A stretch of DNA of 64,000 bases from contig OZ005659.1 of assembly GCA_963930645.1 (NCBI GenBank), forward strand, positions 161,734,534 to 161,798,533, written 5' to 3'. The DNA is from Salticus scenicus. Its lineage: Eukaryota > Arthropoda > Arachnida > Araneae > Salticidae. A program made the position numbers and the translations under genes. Below are positions 1 through 13,140 of this stretch, piece by piece. How positions within the stretch are numbered: the first letter of the stretch is position 1; the number at the start of each line of letters is the position of its first letter. Under the pieces are notes generated by a model that was given only the letters and a program-made list of their open reading frames with translations, was not told where the DNA came from and did not search any database.

Positions 1-1218
1 AAGCGTAACATAGTGTTATGTACAAATATATTAAAATTTACTTTGAAATACGAAAAATAAGTCACATATTTTAAAAGAACGTGAAGTTATGAATATATGT
101 AAATAAATAAATAGAAATTATTAACCATATTATTGCAAAATGTTTTGCTATTTTCTTCTATCAAGAGGTCGTAAAAATGCTGAAAATATTTTAAAAGTTA
201 ATACTAATAAAAGTCAATAACGTAAAGATAAATAACGCAAAAACTGAAATATTTCGAGAATAATTATTAAAAGAAAATTAAGAAAATATTTATAAAATAT
301 GTGGTATTAAAATTACATAATATTTTAAGATTATATCAAGATTATATTTTTAAAGTTTTGTACTTGAATTATTTACTTTCACTTTATTGACTATTACACA
401 CATTGAAGTTGAAATAGTTTACAGATAAAATATTTTTAAAACTTGTAGTATCAAATCTGCAGAATAATTAAAAAATATTTCGAGGTTTTATTTCTTTAAA
501 TGATTTATTTTTTAATACGATTTATACATATTATATATTCTATATCTATTTGCATTTAACACGCAATTTCAATACAGCGATTTCGATTATTTTTGAATAC
601 ATATTTTACTTTCGAATACTTAGAAATATTCATTAACTTTCATTTCTTATTTAAATTTTTGGAAGACAGCTTAGACCTTTTAGAAAAGAGCACGTATGTA
701 TAATTAGACAAAGTTTCTTTAAACTGAAGAAAGTTTTAATAATATATTTTAATGCTTATAAAATAATGAACCTTTGCAAGTAAACATATAAATCAGCATA
801 GCATCAAATAAAATTATGCAATTGCTTATGTAAAACCAAAGTTAATTTGTATAACAGAAATAAGATTCTTATTAGGAAGTGTGTAATATTATAAATTTAA
901 AAAAGAAAATGCCTTAAGGTATTTAAAGTAAGTCTTATGTTATTCATGATATTACAAATTTGTAAATATAAGTAAAATATAGAAAAATAAAAAAGGAAAT
1001 TCTTATCAATTTCATTGAAAATATATGTATAAGTTTTCCTCTATCAAAAGGCTGTAAAAATGCAGTAAATATTTAAAAAGTTAATATAAGTACAGATAAA
1101 TGATCCATAAGATGAAAATATTTTTTGGAATTTTTTTATTAAATATGTAGTATGAAAATTACATACACCTTTAAGAATATTCCGAGGTTTTAATTTTTTG
1201 CATTTTATTTTAAAAATC

Positions 1219-1221
<3 letters not shown>
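1..1221. other. AT-rich non-coding DNA with an internal diverged duplication
   Basis: No ORF or RNA gene is recognisable. About 151-350 and 1033-1200 are two diverged direct copies. Both start near a CTATCAARAGG-like stretch, continue through GTAAAAATGC and an A/T tract, and reach a shared ATATGTRGTAT followed by AAAATTACATA. Spacing is about 880 bp. The copies differ by many substitutions and indels, so the duplication is old. Confidence 0.5.

Positions 1222-1266
<45 letters not shown>
1222..1266. repeat. (TA)n microsatellite
   Basis: About 22 uninterrupted TA dinucleotides just upstream of the GC-rich minisatellite. Confidence 0.9.
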
Positions 1267-1269
<3 letters not shown>

Positions 1270-1304
1270 TTCATTCATAAAATTGCATATGTTGAAATGT
1301 ATTT

Positions 1305-1968
1305 ATTAGTGCTAGAGGCCTATTTCAGTCGGTACAGTTGTCGAATTTTTATACGTCACTCTTAATAGTGCTAAGGGCCTATTTCAGTCGGTTTATTGAA
1401 TGGGGATTTATTGAATGAAGTCCCCCCCAAGGCACAACTTTGACATGAGTCCCCCCCAAGGTACCCCTATTTCAGTCGGTACAGCGTTGTCGAATTTTTA
1501 TACGTCACTCTTAATAGTGCTAAGGGCCTATTTCAGTCGGTTTATTGAATAAGGATTTATTGAATGAATTCCCCCCAAGGCACAACTTTGACATGAGTCC
1601 CCCCCAGGCACAACTTTGACATGAGTCCCCCCAAGGTACCCCTATTTCAGTCGGTACAGCGTTGTCGAATTTTTATACGTCACTCTTAATAGTGCTAAGG
1701 GCCTATTTCAGTCGGTTTATTAAATGGGGATTTATTGAATGAAGTCCCCCCAAGGCACAACTTTGACATGAATCCCCCCCAGGCCCAACTTTGACATGAG
1801 TCCCCCCAAGGCACAACTTTGACATGAGTCCCCCACAGGCCCAACTTTGACATGAGTCCCCCCAAGGCCCAACTTTGACATGAGTCCCCCCAAGGTACAA
1901 CTTTGACATGAGTCCCCCCCCCAAGGCACACCTTTGACATGAGTCCTCCCCAAGGCGCACCTCCCCCT
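1305..1968. repeat. GC-rich minisatellite with higher-order structure
   Basis: The short unit is 27-28 bp, containing GACATGAGTCCCCCC and AAGGCACAACTTT, in many near-identical copies, densest at 1741-1965. A longer unit of about 160-175 bp carries CCTATTTCAGTCGGT, GTCGAATTTTTATACGTCAC and AGTGCTAAGGGCC. It recurs about three times (near 1310, 1468, 1642), each copy followed by a different number of short units. The C-rich block contrasts sharply with the AT-rich surroundings. Short ORFs predicted here on the minus strand are repeat read-through. The array abuts a Helitron-protein remnant and may have belonged to that element, which is inference. Confidence 0.9.
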
Positions 1969-1971
1969 CAT

Positions 1972-2172
1972 TGGGAAAAAAAGAAAAAACGTTGTTTTGC
2001 GGCTATAAGACAGATTGGACTTCCAACGTTATTTGTTACAGTATCTGCAGCTGAAACACATTGGTTTGATTTAATGAAAACTTTATCATGGAATTTAGAT
2101 CGTCACGAATTAACTAAAGAAGAATTTGTCGATATTAACAAGTTTAGCAGTAGGCCTCTTGCACTAAATTAA
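1972..2172 (+). pseudogene. Helitron replication-protein N-terminal fragment
   Basis: The frame encodes CFAAIRQIGLPTLF, VTVSAAETHWFDLMKTL and then LDRHELTKEEF before a stop. This resembles the Helitron helicase-like N-terminal domain, whose usual pattern is F..IRQLG.PT.F.T.SAAE.HW.DL...L. The complete Helitron protein exceeds 1,000 residues and carries HUH endonuclease and helicase domains. Only about 60 residues survive, with no HUH motif or helicase downstream, so it is a dead fragment. The methionine upstream lies in minisatellite sequence and is not a real start. Confidence rests on motif memory, not a search. Confidence 0.7.
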
Positions 2173-2630
2173 AATCTGTCAATGTCAGATTTTCATGTTT
2201 TAAATAATGAAATAATGTCGTGTCTGTGTAATTTTTATTATTTATTTATTTATTTATTTTTATACACGTATATTTAAACGATATATAGATGATACATCAT
2301 GTATCTGCCAGTATTTCTCCCGAAATCTCGATACAAACATTTCGATTATTTGCAAATACTTAACTTGTATTACCTATATAGTAATGCATTTAGTATTCAC
2401 GTAATGACATGTATAGTACCAGGGCAATAATTCTCATTCCATCAAAATATTAGCTATTTGCCCTCTTCTGTACAATTCATACGCTGTTTAGCCTTGAAGG
2501 AGATACAATAATTATTATATAAGTCTTCGATGTACGATTTTGCATCAGATAATTTACTATATTATAATATATATTTGATTATTAAAGTAAAAATGTAAAT
2601 CGTATCAAATGCAATATGAGAAAAAAAAAT
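2173..2630. other. Non-coding, nothing recognised
   Basis: AT-rich sequence between the Helitron fragment and a hAT-type MITE. It contains a short TTTA-rich run near 2238-2262. No ORF, RNA or terminal repeat is visible. Confidence 0.4.
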
Positions 2631-2638
2631 GTAATACT

Positions 2639-2932
2639 TAAGAAGACCAGACTTTTTTATTCGAATATGAGGACAAATATAGTGGTGTGTTCAAATTTCG
2701 ATGACAAAATAAATAAATCTCATTAAATTGTAAAATTTTAGTAATTTTTATATATGAAGTATATGAAAGAAGTTATTTGATCTTATTTATTAAACATACA
2801 ATAAATTAGAATAATAATAAAAATAAAAAATAATAACTTTATAACCTTTGTCCTCAAATGTGTTTCATTCTTTAAGGAAAGAAGGTAGTTTTTGAGGACT
2901 ACCCTAGATTCGAGGACACCTGGTCACCCTTA
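2639..2932. mobile_element. hAT-type MITE with 8-bp target duplication
   Basis: An exact 8-bp direct repeat GTAATACT lies at 2631-2638 and 2933-2940, immediately outside imperfect inverted ends. The left end is TAAGAAGACCAG and the right end is CTGGTCACCCTTA. Eight-bp duplications and a terminal TAGGG/TAAGG..ACCAG pattern are typical of hAT elements. At about 294 bp it has no transposase. Subterminal GAGGACA motifs occur in opposite orientation. A related terminus lies near 48870. Confidence 0.8.
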
Positions 2933-3502
2933 GTAATACTGTATCACTCATTCATAGTGAATATTTAGATGCTATAGTTTATTGAAGAAAAACTAGTACA
3001 TTGTAGCCATCATAAAAAAAATATATATATATATATATATTATGTATCAATTAAAAAAACTATCGCCCCTTACCCGATAACATGCACAAAAATTATAATA
3101 TAGCTAATTATAATGAAGCATTTGAATATACACTTTGGTGCAATATTAAACAATAGATATATTTAGATGGAAAACAATTGAAGGTAAGTAATACTTGTAC
3201 CATCTGTCAACCAAAACAGCATAAAAATGGAATTAATATATTTTATTAGTAAAAGCCATCTCACGTGTTAAGTTTGGTGTATTTATACTATAGAGTGTCG
3301 CAAATATAGTATTAGTATTTAAGACATTTTAAAACGCATAAATCCACCAAAAACGAAAAAACATTTTTTTTTTTTTTTTTTGTGAATCCAACATTTATTT
3401 TTCAAATACTGTAGAAGAAACTTATAATTTCTCTAAAAAGAACTACAACCACAGTTAGACTAACTGACCTTTTTAACCTGTCAAATTTATAAAATAAATT
3501 AA

Positions 3503-3826
3503 CACTTTCGCGAAGGCTGACGTGAATTCACGTCATTTGGAAGTCTGTAACTCCGCCAGGGAGCGTTTCTTTCCGTTACATGGGTTACAATATTTCCGAA
3601 CAATATACCCAATATTCACATCTGTACAATCAATGCATTATGGATACAAATACTTTGGTTAGAAAGAGTATAATTGTAATGTATATTCTAAATATTCTAA
3701 GTCTGTATAAATTCTAGTATATTATAAATATGAATAAAGAAAACATTAATTTAAAATAAAGTAATATAAAAGATTATCGGCCACAGGTAGAGCTCATTGT
3801 GAAAAATACACGCGTTCGCGAAAGTG
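3503..3826. mobile_element. TTAA-flanked MITE (CACTTTCGCGAA ends)
   Basis: TTAA at 3499-3502 and 3827-3830 brackets perfect inverted ends CACTTTCGCGAA and TTCGCGAAAGTG. The TTAA duplication and short inverted ends match the piggyBac superfamily. At 324 bp it has no coding capacity. Internal sequence includes a palindrome, GACGTGAATTCACGTC. Confidence 0.8.
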
Positions 3827-3830
3827 TTAA

Positions 3831-6047
3831 GTAAACTACACTAAAAAAATTACAAAGATTTACTCGATAATTAAAAAAAAAAAAACTAAAATTTTATTGA
3901 AAATGAAAGTATATACATTTCGTTTTTGATGCTTTAATTTTTTTTTTTTTTTTTGTTCTATATAAACCGAATTAGAATAGTTAAACTTTGTAAAATAAAT
4001 ATTAAATAAACGAAGAGTTTGATAAGCGATTTTACCTGTTATAAAAAATACAATAAACTAAGTACTAGAATAAATTTAATTTTATATGAATTATTTACAG
4101 TACTACAATGTTTTTATTCCGACTATTGATTTCTAGAACAAAAAATAATTTATAATGAAGTGACTTATATTTCCATAGAAACTGAAAACAAAAATGTTTA
4201 TGAAGAATAGGAAAACTTCCAATACCATGAAATCTATGATAGAACGCAATTTTAACAATTTAAAGAACTATTTTTCTTCTTTATAATACAATATAATTAA
4301 GTATCTTAAACAATATCAAATGTACGAAGCTATATTCCTGGAACATTCATAAAATTGTCACACAATAACGATACCCTGAAAAAAACAATGGATAAATGAA
4401 AATTTACTTGAATGACAAAAAAATTGATATTTTTCATTTTTTATACATAAGTTTTGAGCTTGTGCTTTTCGCTAAAGTACATATGATAAATACTCTGATC
4501 GAAAATTTTTGTACTTATATCTATTTATAGATTTAAGAGTAACTTACTTTTTATCTCCGTATAAGTAATATCTATAATACAATTTCCTATCGAAAATAAA
4601 ATTCATTAAACAAATTCTGACACAGACATTAGTTGGATTACAGAGTTTAAATTTTTAATTAGCAGTGAACTTAGCAGAACTTGCTGTTGTTACGTTAGAA
4701 AGATTATGCCATATTACAAAAAAAAAAAAAAAAAAAAAAAGTTTTGATGAAATTTTGTCAGAAGCAGAATTTAGTTTAGGACGGAAGACTATTAGTTTTT
4801 TTTTTTTTCTTTTTTCAAATTATAACATCTCTTTCGAATTATACAATTATATTTCGATAAATTTTAGATTTCGACAAATGTCCAACTATCGAAATCGACA
4901 ACGCAAAAATCCCAGATTGAGACTAATAGGCCCTCAGTCCTAAAAAAAAAAAAAAAAAAAAAGAAAAAAAAAATCAATAATATTCTTAGGGAAAATCAGG
5001 TTTTTCTTAAATAATTATTTTTTACTTTGATTTATTACAATTAAGGAATTTCTATTGAAAACTCAAACGTTCATATACATATGGTGAACATTTGATTAAT
5101 TTTTATAAAATATGATGCTAATAATAATAATAATAATAATAATAAAATGAGAAATAATAAATAAACTGCCAGTGAAATGTGAAATTAGTTTGTATACTAT
5201 ACGTTCTCGTCTAAAATAAAATTATAACATGAATTTCAGTTTGTGATTCTATAAACTCAAAGATGAATTTAGTAAATAGAAATTTTATGAAAATTATTAA
5301 GCCAATTACAACTGAAAAATAAAACAATTATAGCTACCGCTCTGTCGGTCATTAGAAAAATTAGTTATATAAAATAGAGTAAACATTTCCTAAAAATTAT
5401 TTTTTGAAATTTTGAAGATTTTTGAAAAATTATTTACTCGCCTCTAAAATATTGTTAACATGTTTAGTGGAACATGTTCAACCTATTTTTTAAGATGCTA
5501 TTTGAATAATGGTAAGACCATCACGTTCACCCTGATTTAAATACTACGGAGCATTTCTCGGACAGCAGGATTTTTGAACCAACGAATTCTATACTAAAAT
5601 ATTTCGTAAGCTTTAACAAGAATTCTAACAAGGATTGTTTTCTGTGTCAGTTCTTCTGTTCAAAAATTTAATCTCTTCAGTAGAAAGTAAATCACAATCA
5701 CATATTATGTCTAGAGGAAGATATATTCCTTAATTAATTTAAAAAAATTAAAAAATATTCAATATATACAGCTAAATTTGTTTACCGACATTGTTCAAAG
5801 CATTTATTATTATTATTATTAATATTATTATTATTATTATTATTACTAATATTATTGATTATTGGAAGCCTGATTATTTAATTTTATAAATTAAACACGA
5901 GCTTAGCATTTGAGGCAAGAACTAGTGAAACATTGGTTAAGAAATTGAAAAATTTTTAACTATTTTTTTTTTTAATGTTTGTAGTTAATATAGCAGTAAA
6001 TGTTGTTTGTATTAGGCATAATATACAACTTAGGACTTTCTTTTCTA

Positions 6048-6089
<42 letters not shown>

Positions 6090-6475
6090 TAGAAAAGTGT
6101 ATTTCTATGTGACCTATGCGTCCTATGTGTCCTATTCTATGTGTCCGTCGTCACCACAGATTACAGGTTGCAAACGAGTTATAGCACTGCTAACTGAGGC
6201 TTCAGAGGGCGGTTCTTACCTGAGGGAAAACTTCTTCACCAATAACGCTTATAATCACGCTATTATCTATCAAGTCAGCATCGTAAATTAAAACTTCACG
6301 TATGCACAAGTGGGAGGCAAAATAAGGAATAAACTGTTCTAATCGCAAAATTGTACAAGTTATAGGACTTCATTTGAATATTTTTCTTTCACATACATGC
6401 GAAAAATTTAACTATTTGTCTAACTATTTGTCTAACTATCGTCGACAAAATATTTTACTATATCTTTTTCTTTAA

Positions 6476-6510
<35 letters not shown>

Positions 6511-6910
6511 CCCCCTTCATGAGAATGACGTTTTCGCAAACCACGCTTAATTCTATCAATTCCTTGAAGTGTTATGGATTCTTAAAATGTCTACAAACTT
6601 ATGGGACACCCTATATCTATTTTCTTTTACTTCCGTTAATACGTAAGTTACTTTCTTTAATCCCATTAGCTTTAATAGATCAAGGCACTGTTAATGGATT
6701 TTGAACTATTAATGCTACAATAAAGCTTCTATCGCAGCAGGTTTTCGGTAGTGCATCTTAATTCCTTTGACTACATAGTTTCATAGAGACGCTGAAGCTT
6801 TTCAAGCTCAACTTATTTTTCGAACAAACTGAATTTATCCTTTTACTATTTGTCTAAATATATCGCAGCAGAATTTTTGAATTTATGTTTATTTCTTATG
6901 TTCAAATAGT

Positions 6911-6947
<37 letters not shown>

Positions 6948-7817
6948 TTAAAAATCATCAATAAGTTGTGAAAGAAATAAAATTAAAGTAAAAGCCATTT
7001 TATAATCATTTTTAAGCATATGACAGAATTTACCTATTTTTTCAGTAAAATACGACATATGCTATTATTAATTTTTCAGTACTTTATATTCTGTACTTCA
7101 ATTTATTTTTCGGTACTTTATTTATTGGATAATAAAACAAAGTACTGAGAATGGGCAAATTGGTCATAGCAAATGTTTATTGGACAATTACTTTTTTTTA
7201 TGAATAAAAAATATTGAATATTAAGTAAAATATAAGATATAAAAATATTTAATATTATTTTCAAGAATACTTCAATCAGAAAATTATTTCATTTTTTAAA
7301 ACATGAAAAACTATAGCTGTTTATCGAATTGGAAAAGAGATATAAACGTTTCAATTACCAATCTAAATTAATGATTTTTTCCCATAATTATCAATTTTAT
7401 TATTTAGCATTTTTCCTGAAATATTGGTAAATACTCAAGAATGAAGTAAGTATTAACGTTATTTTTAGGTACACGTTTTAAGAAAACTCATTATATACTC
7501 GACCGGTACCTTAAATACCTCTTTATAATAAACACATAACCAATTTAATTTTATTAATTTTGGATTAGTTGTGACGATATTAATTAAAACATTTGTTTTT
7601 CTCTTTTAAATATATCTTACATTATCATATATGAAAAAATTAAACTTTTAAATTTTCATTAAAATATTTTCTTACTAAATGTAGTAATTTATTTCCCTTA
7701 TATAATATAGATAATTTATGTACTTAGCTAAGTTATTTTAACTTTAAACTTTTCTTTCTTACATTCTAAATCATACATTTCTTCATGAGTCTACTTAAAA
7801 ACATTTTCACAAAATAA
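3831..7817. other. Long non-coding stretch, microsatellites only
   Basis: Poly(A)/(T) runs near 3360, 3878, 3941, 4719, 4798, 4942, 6478 and 6916, AAT/ATT repeats at about 5118-5146 and 5804-5858, and a TA palindrome near 6040-6098. Short open frames at 4665-4943, 6085-6291 and 6519-6704 contain homopolymer-coded runs or no recognisable domain and are not called as genes. Confidence 0.4.
6040..6098. repeat. (TA)18 tract inside a perfect palindrome
   Basis: CTTTTCTATTCAT precedes and its exact complement ATGAATAGAAAAG follows a pure TA tract (about 6051-6086). The whole segment is one potential cruciform of about 59 bp. Confidence 0.8.
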
Positions 7818-8518
7818 CACTCAGAAAAAAATATGTGACTCACATCTAGAATCTAAATTGTGGCTCTAGTAAAAATAGTTCCATGTCTTTCTTATAAAAT
7901 CTAGTTTCCTATACTAGCAAGTTCTAAAAACTCCTACTAGAATTCTAAACCGTTTTTCTAATGGTGGTTAATCTCATTTAAAAATCTCTGCCAATAAATG
8001 CATACACAAGAGGCCAGTTTTAGTAACTATAATTTTGTTTTCTAACCCAATTCTAGTAAATCAAAGAGAATTTCTTGCAATACAAAGGATTCATAATATA
8101 CATAATATTGTTTCACAGCCTAGAAAAGTCTAGACTAGAAATTTTCGAAAATCTCGGCTATCGAGGTTAATGGTTTATATTATCACGTTAATCGCCATGT
8201 CAGTCATATGTGTCTGACGCATTTTTAACACGCATTTTTAACTAGGAAATAACCCTAAAAGGAATATGATATACGCCGAGTAATTATTAACACGTTAATC
8301 GCCATGTCAGTCATATGTGCCTGACGCATTTTCAACACGAATTTTTAACTAAATTGTCTAATAAAGTTACCATGGCCCATGTGAAAATTTTTCTGATATT
8401 ATCGTGGCGATTAACGTGTTAAACGCATAACTCGGAAATCTATATTTCTAGTTTAGGTGTTTAGAAAATGACTATTTATTCGTTCTAGATGAAAGCGGTA
8501 CATTTTTTCCCCTCAGTG
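7818..8518. mobile_element. TA-flanked MITE, CACTGAG family, carrying a nested MITE
   Basis: The left end is CACTCAGAAAAAAA and the right end is TTTTTTCCCCTCAGTG followed by TA. The body is colinear with a second copy at 27064-27538, sharing CATCTAGAATCTAAATTGT, ATAGTTCCATGTC and CTCGGAAATCTATATTTCT. This copy is about 225 bp longer because a TTAA-type MITE sits inside it at about 8184-8418. TA flanks and CACTG-like ends suggest a Tc1/mariner-type non-autonomous element. No ORF is present. Confidence 0.75.
8184..8418. mobile_element. Nested TTAA-type MITE with a duplicated left end
   Basis: A complete unit runs 8291-8418: TTAA at 8287-8290 and 8419-8422, with inverted ends CACGTTAATCGCCA and TGGCGATTAACGTG. 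A second left half starts at 8184 with the same CACGTTAATCGCCATGTCAG. The structure is therefore either a partial tandem duplication or one copy inserted in another. The empty site is seen in the related element at 27064-27538, which dates the insertion after that family spread. Confidence 0.8.
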
Positions 8519-8880
8519 TATACTCTATTTGTATACTGTAGTCCACCATTAAGTCATTAGAAATATTTTATACTTATCATAACCTTTAATCTAAATTACC
8601 CTCATTATAAGTGCTTAAACGTATATCTGAAGAAATTACACTCATTTATTATTAAATAATTTTTCATATATATTCTCAATTTTGTCTTCTTAAGTTTCCT
8701 GTTTTATTGGCAATTGTAATTTTCATCCCTGAATTTAACGGAGGATAATTTTAAGTTTCTCAGAAAATATTAAATTAAATATTTTATACTTCCTATTTGC
8801 TAGTAAGTAATTTTTAAAACACTTTTAACAATACAATCATTTCTCAAAATGTAACCTAAAGTGAAATTTCATATGTTTTG

Positions 8881-8915
<35 letters not shown>

Positions 8916-8975
8916 ACGTTTAGATCGTATTTTATATATTTATTTAATGCATCATCGTGAAATAAATTTATTTAC

Positions 8976-9008
<33 letters not shown>

Positions 9009-9048
9009 AAATCGTTAATTTAATTCCAAACGAACATGAAATAAACTT

Positions 9049-9083
<35 letters not shown>

Positions 9084-9130
9084 TTTTTTTTGTTATAACA
9101 GATTAAAAAAAAAATCTATAAAAAAAAAAA
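8519..9130. other. Non-coding, simple repeats
   Basis: Contains poly(T) of about 31 nt near 8882 and a (TTTA)n run at about 9049-9087. No gene is recognised. Confidence 0.4.
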
Positions 9131-9248
9131 AAAAAAAAAAAAATTCTTCAACAGCGTAATTTTTTTTTTTCGATTGATTTTAAGTTTTTAATTGAGATCA
9201 AATTATCATCTTATTCAGTTTTTAATGTAGCAAAGATTATTTGTTTTT

Positions 9249-9294
<46 letters not shown>

Positions 9295-11208
9295 AATAAA
9301 AAAATAAATAAATAAATAAATAACCAAGCAATTTAAAGTAGCAATAATAATAATAATAATTACTCTTTTGAAAATTTTGCTTACACACAACAGTTCTAAT
9401 TAATACTTTTCATTATTTTAACGAGATAATTCCGCAAAGCTTCTCAAAAATTTTTAATTGTGGTTAAGGAAAATGCGTCATATTATTTAAATTAAAAATC
9501 TAGGACATTATTCTTTTTAATATTTCACAGTTTATACGAAGATTAATACAAAAATGGCAGATAATCAGAATTGTGATTACTGTTCTAAACACATAAACAT
9601 TACATCAAATTCATTTACATCATTGTTTTGATTTTATTACAATCGACCCATCATAAAGCGACTTTTTTTTGGTTTGTATATAAATTCTTTTGCTAATTCT
9701 TAAAGTATATAATTAATTAAATATATCTAAATCTGCATTTTATTTAATATAATTTAGGTAGCGTTTTAATTTTTCCTTTACGAATTCAATCTGATTCGAA
9801 AATTTCGACCTACAGATAAATTGTAGATCATATTGTCTTGTAGATTGATAAATATAGACTCATATAGTAGCATTGCAATATTATGTCATTAAATATTATT
9901 TTTTAAACTTTGTCAGATACAATTTCTGTCCAGTGAAAATGAAGTGTCCATGATTAAAAATATTTTAAATTACAAAATATTTTAAAGGTAATTCTGTACT
10001 CAGGGGGTAAATGACACCATGTCCATGTTGTGGAAAACGTTAGCACCATGTTTCTGATGTGCATGTTAATTTTATACAGAGGAATTAAGCACTATGTCGA
10101 GATACTATAAAGGATATAAAATAGTAGAAAATAAAACTATGTCCATTTTCGCTATTCATGACAAATATATTTCATTATAACATTATTAACATCATTCTTA
10201 AAAAATTACTTTTTGTGACATGGTACCTACAGGGATCCTACATGGTACCTATGGCACGTACATTATCTACGGTGTACTGGATTTAAAATTTAGAAACGTT
10301 ATACTAATAATTTATTTCAAATTCGATATATTGTGAATTCATTTAAAAAATAATTTAAAATTTATAATCAAGATACAAATAAAAATTCTTAACAAAAATG
10401 CGAAAAAATTCTTATAAAAGATTTATATAAAAGATTCTTATAAACTGAAAATAATGATTATTTTCTTAACTATAATTACTTATTAAACTCTCAGATATAC
10501 AACTTTTTTAAGCTCTTTAGATATAAAAGTTAAAGTCTAGTGCCATTAGTTATTTTTTTAGAAGGAGAGAAAATTACCAAAAAATAAAAAATAAAATAAA
10601 ATTTTACAACTATCTTAGTTTAAATAATTTCAACATTACTTTCAATGGCTATTGAAATGATTATTAGGCTAGTGAAAACAGCCTTTACAAAATATATCAC
10701 GTTGATGTATATAAGAATTCTTTAAGCAAATAATTCTAATACTTGTTCTAATAAAATAAAATACAAAATCTATTCAGATTTACATAGGATTTTGTTCCTT
10801 TTACTCAGGGGTTGGGTATTAAAGAAGGGCTTTTAATAAACCTTTTCTGACTGATTATTATCTTCTGGAAATCTTAATTTGTGACAAAATGTTTTAGTTT
10901 GAAATACGAAATTTAAAGTACCATACAAAAATTAGAAGAAATATACTTAAAATTTAGTAACTTTCTAAATTTGTAAAAATAAGTACTATATAAAGTTCAT
11001 TTACAGTTAAATTACGAAAATTTTCATCTTCTTTGTTTAGAGGAATAGAAATTTAGATAATTTAAGTTCTTTGGAAGAAATCTACATTAAAAATAATTAA
11101 AACTTTGAAACGTTGGACTAAAGTTGGTAATGTTGAAAAATTAAATTAGCGAATGCTTACTTTTGACAGTGTATAACTATATATGCTTTCTTGTAAATCA
11201 CTATTTAC

Positions 11209-11239
<31 letters not shown>

Positions 11240-12400
11240 AAAAATTATCATTGACCCGGTATATCTTAGATATTATTTACTATTACTTACAAATTAATTA
11301 TTTAAAATGAAACAGAAATAGATTATTATGTAACATATAAATACTACGAAATTTTATAATAATCTTAAAAACAACTGTAATTTTCGAAATGATTATCGCA
11401 CTTATATTTGAAAAGTGAAGATTAAGTTTTGTGTTCCTAGTTATTATAGAAAAATTTCGAAACAACATGTAAATAGAAAGTATTCAATGTGACTTTATAA
11501 ATTTAAATTCTTAATTAACCCTTTCATTACCCGTGACGCCAATTGGAATCTTCAAAATAAACAATATTGAAACCTATATACATTTTCCCATAAAAAAAAA
11601 TATATTTTAGATGATTTCACGATGCTTGTTGATAAATGAAAGTATATTTTACTCTATTCTGATAATAACATAGGAATCAGCTTCCTGTTTTGAGCAATTT
11701 AAGTAAATTAACTGTTTGAGTTTTTTTTTAATTTTTTAATGTTTATAATTTGTATTTTAATTAATTGCAATTTGTATTTCTTCCAAAATTTTGATATTTT
11801 TATTTATTGAAATGTTATGATTTTAAATGGCATCAGTGAATATATTAAGCATAAATAAACAACTCTCAGTTGCTTTGTTAGCTATATTAATTCGTACTCT
11901 GCTATTACTCTTATTAAAAAAAAATATTTATATATATTACCTTTGAAATAAATTTGACTAAATATAAGATTTATTGTTTTATGGATGAAAAATTTTGGAA
12001 ATGAAAGGGTTAAGGTAAGCATTATAAGGATTGAATACAGAGTTGACCTCTAAGTAAAAAAACACTCACGAGATGGGCAATAACTTGTATTTCTATAATA
12101 TTATTTTCATACCTGATTGCTTGTACATTGCTCTAAAAGTACATCATGTCTTTAATCAAATAAATTTAGTTTTGGATTTCACTTTCATTGCACAAGAGAC
12201 GTGTAGTTAAAGTACGTTATTTGGTAAAATATGGATCATGACATTACAGTATGGGTAAGAAAACTTCTCTCAAATATCTTTAAAGCAAAATTTTGGATGA
12301 CATGGAGTGTTACTTGTACTTACACAAAATTAAGCTTAATAATTAATTAAATTTAACGAATGAATATATACCCAATAAGAATAGAGTAAATGAAAAAAAT

Positions 12401-12434
<34 letters not shown>

Positions 12435-13140
12435 GGAATTGAAAGGACAAAAATATTAATTTATTTAGTTTTTGATGGACAAAAGGGATTTTTATGGACA
12501 ACATGGAGTTTGACTTGATGAAAACACTATCTTTATTTCTTCATTCTTCTTTTCTGTACATGTATTAGACGATGAAAATATTGTAATCAACAAAAAAGTC
12601 TATGAGAATTTTGTAATCTAAAAGTTTTGGGAAATCCTGAAATCAGTTTTTGCTCTCAGTATATAGGTATCTGTATATGGTCGTGACTGAATACTATAAC
12701 GTTTAAATACTGTACTAGATTGACTTACGAATTAGTAGGCAATTTATATGTTAACGCTGCATTAATTACATAGATTTTCGTAAGTACAAGATCTCTTTTA
12801 CAAATATATACAGAAAAATCTACATACATTACGATTTATACCCTGAAATTATTTATCGTGTTAATATATTTAAATTATATAAAAGGAAACAAAATTGATG
12901 TAGTTTTATTTGTTGAAGTTTTGTTACTAAAGGAAAGGTGAGTACAAGCCATATACGTTTTGGAAATAAAACATGGATAAATTTAGATAAAATTACGTAA
13001 AATGCTATTAAATATATTTCTGAAGTGTAATAAATTATTTAGTACAGAATGGAACTCATATATATATTTTTTGGAATATTATTTCTGAGTGATAATTACT
13101 AGAAATTAAATGCTGAGAAATGTTAATATTCTTTACAGGG
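9130..13140. repeat. Long diverged segmental repeat, copy A
   Basis: This non-coding stretch is colinear with parts of 20340-31300. Shared landmarks, in order: an AATTATCATCT block (9205 versus 20470), an AATTTAGRTAGC block (9752 versus 25824), CTAAATTTGTAAAAATAAGTA (10966 versus 28096), a GAAATAGAAATT-like block (11043 versus 28161) and a block before TTTACAAGMATATATGC (12795 versus 30945). Similarity is patchy with many indels, so the duplication is old. No conserved open frame runs through it, so it is more likely intronic/intergenic or an old repeat than a gene pair. Confidence 0.6.
11519..12009. mobile_element. piggyBac-type MITE
   Basis: TTAA at 11515-11518 and 12010-12013 brackets inverted ends CCCTTTCATT and AATGAAAGGG. 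TTAA duplication plus CCCTTT termini is the piggyBac signature. At 491 bp it has no transposase frame. It is absent from the matching place in copy B near 28640, which supports insertion after the segmental duplication. Confidence 0.85.

Noticed and set aside
1695..1971. Three overlapping minus-strand ORFs
   Set aside because: They are the same 27-28 bp minisatellite read in different frames.
4665..4943. 92-codon ORF
   Set aside because: Its lysine and phenylalanine runs come from poly(A)/(T), and no domain is recognisable.
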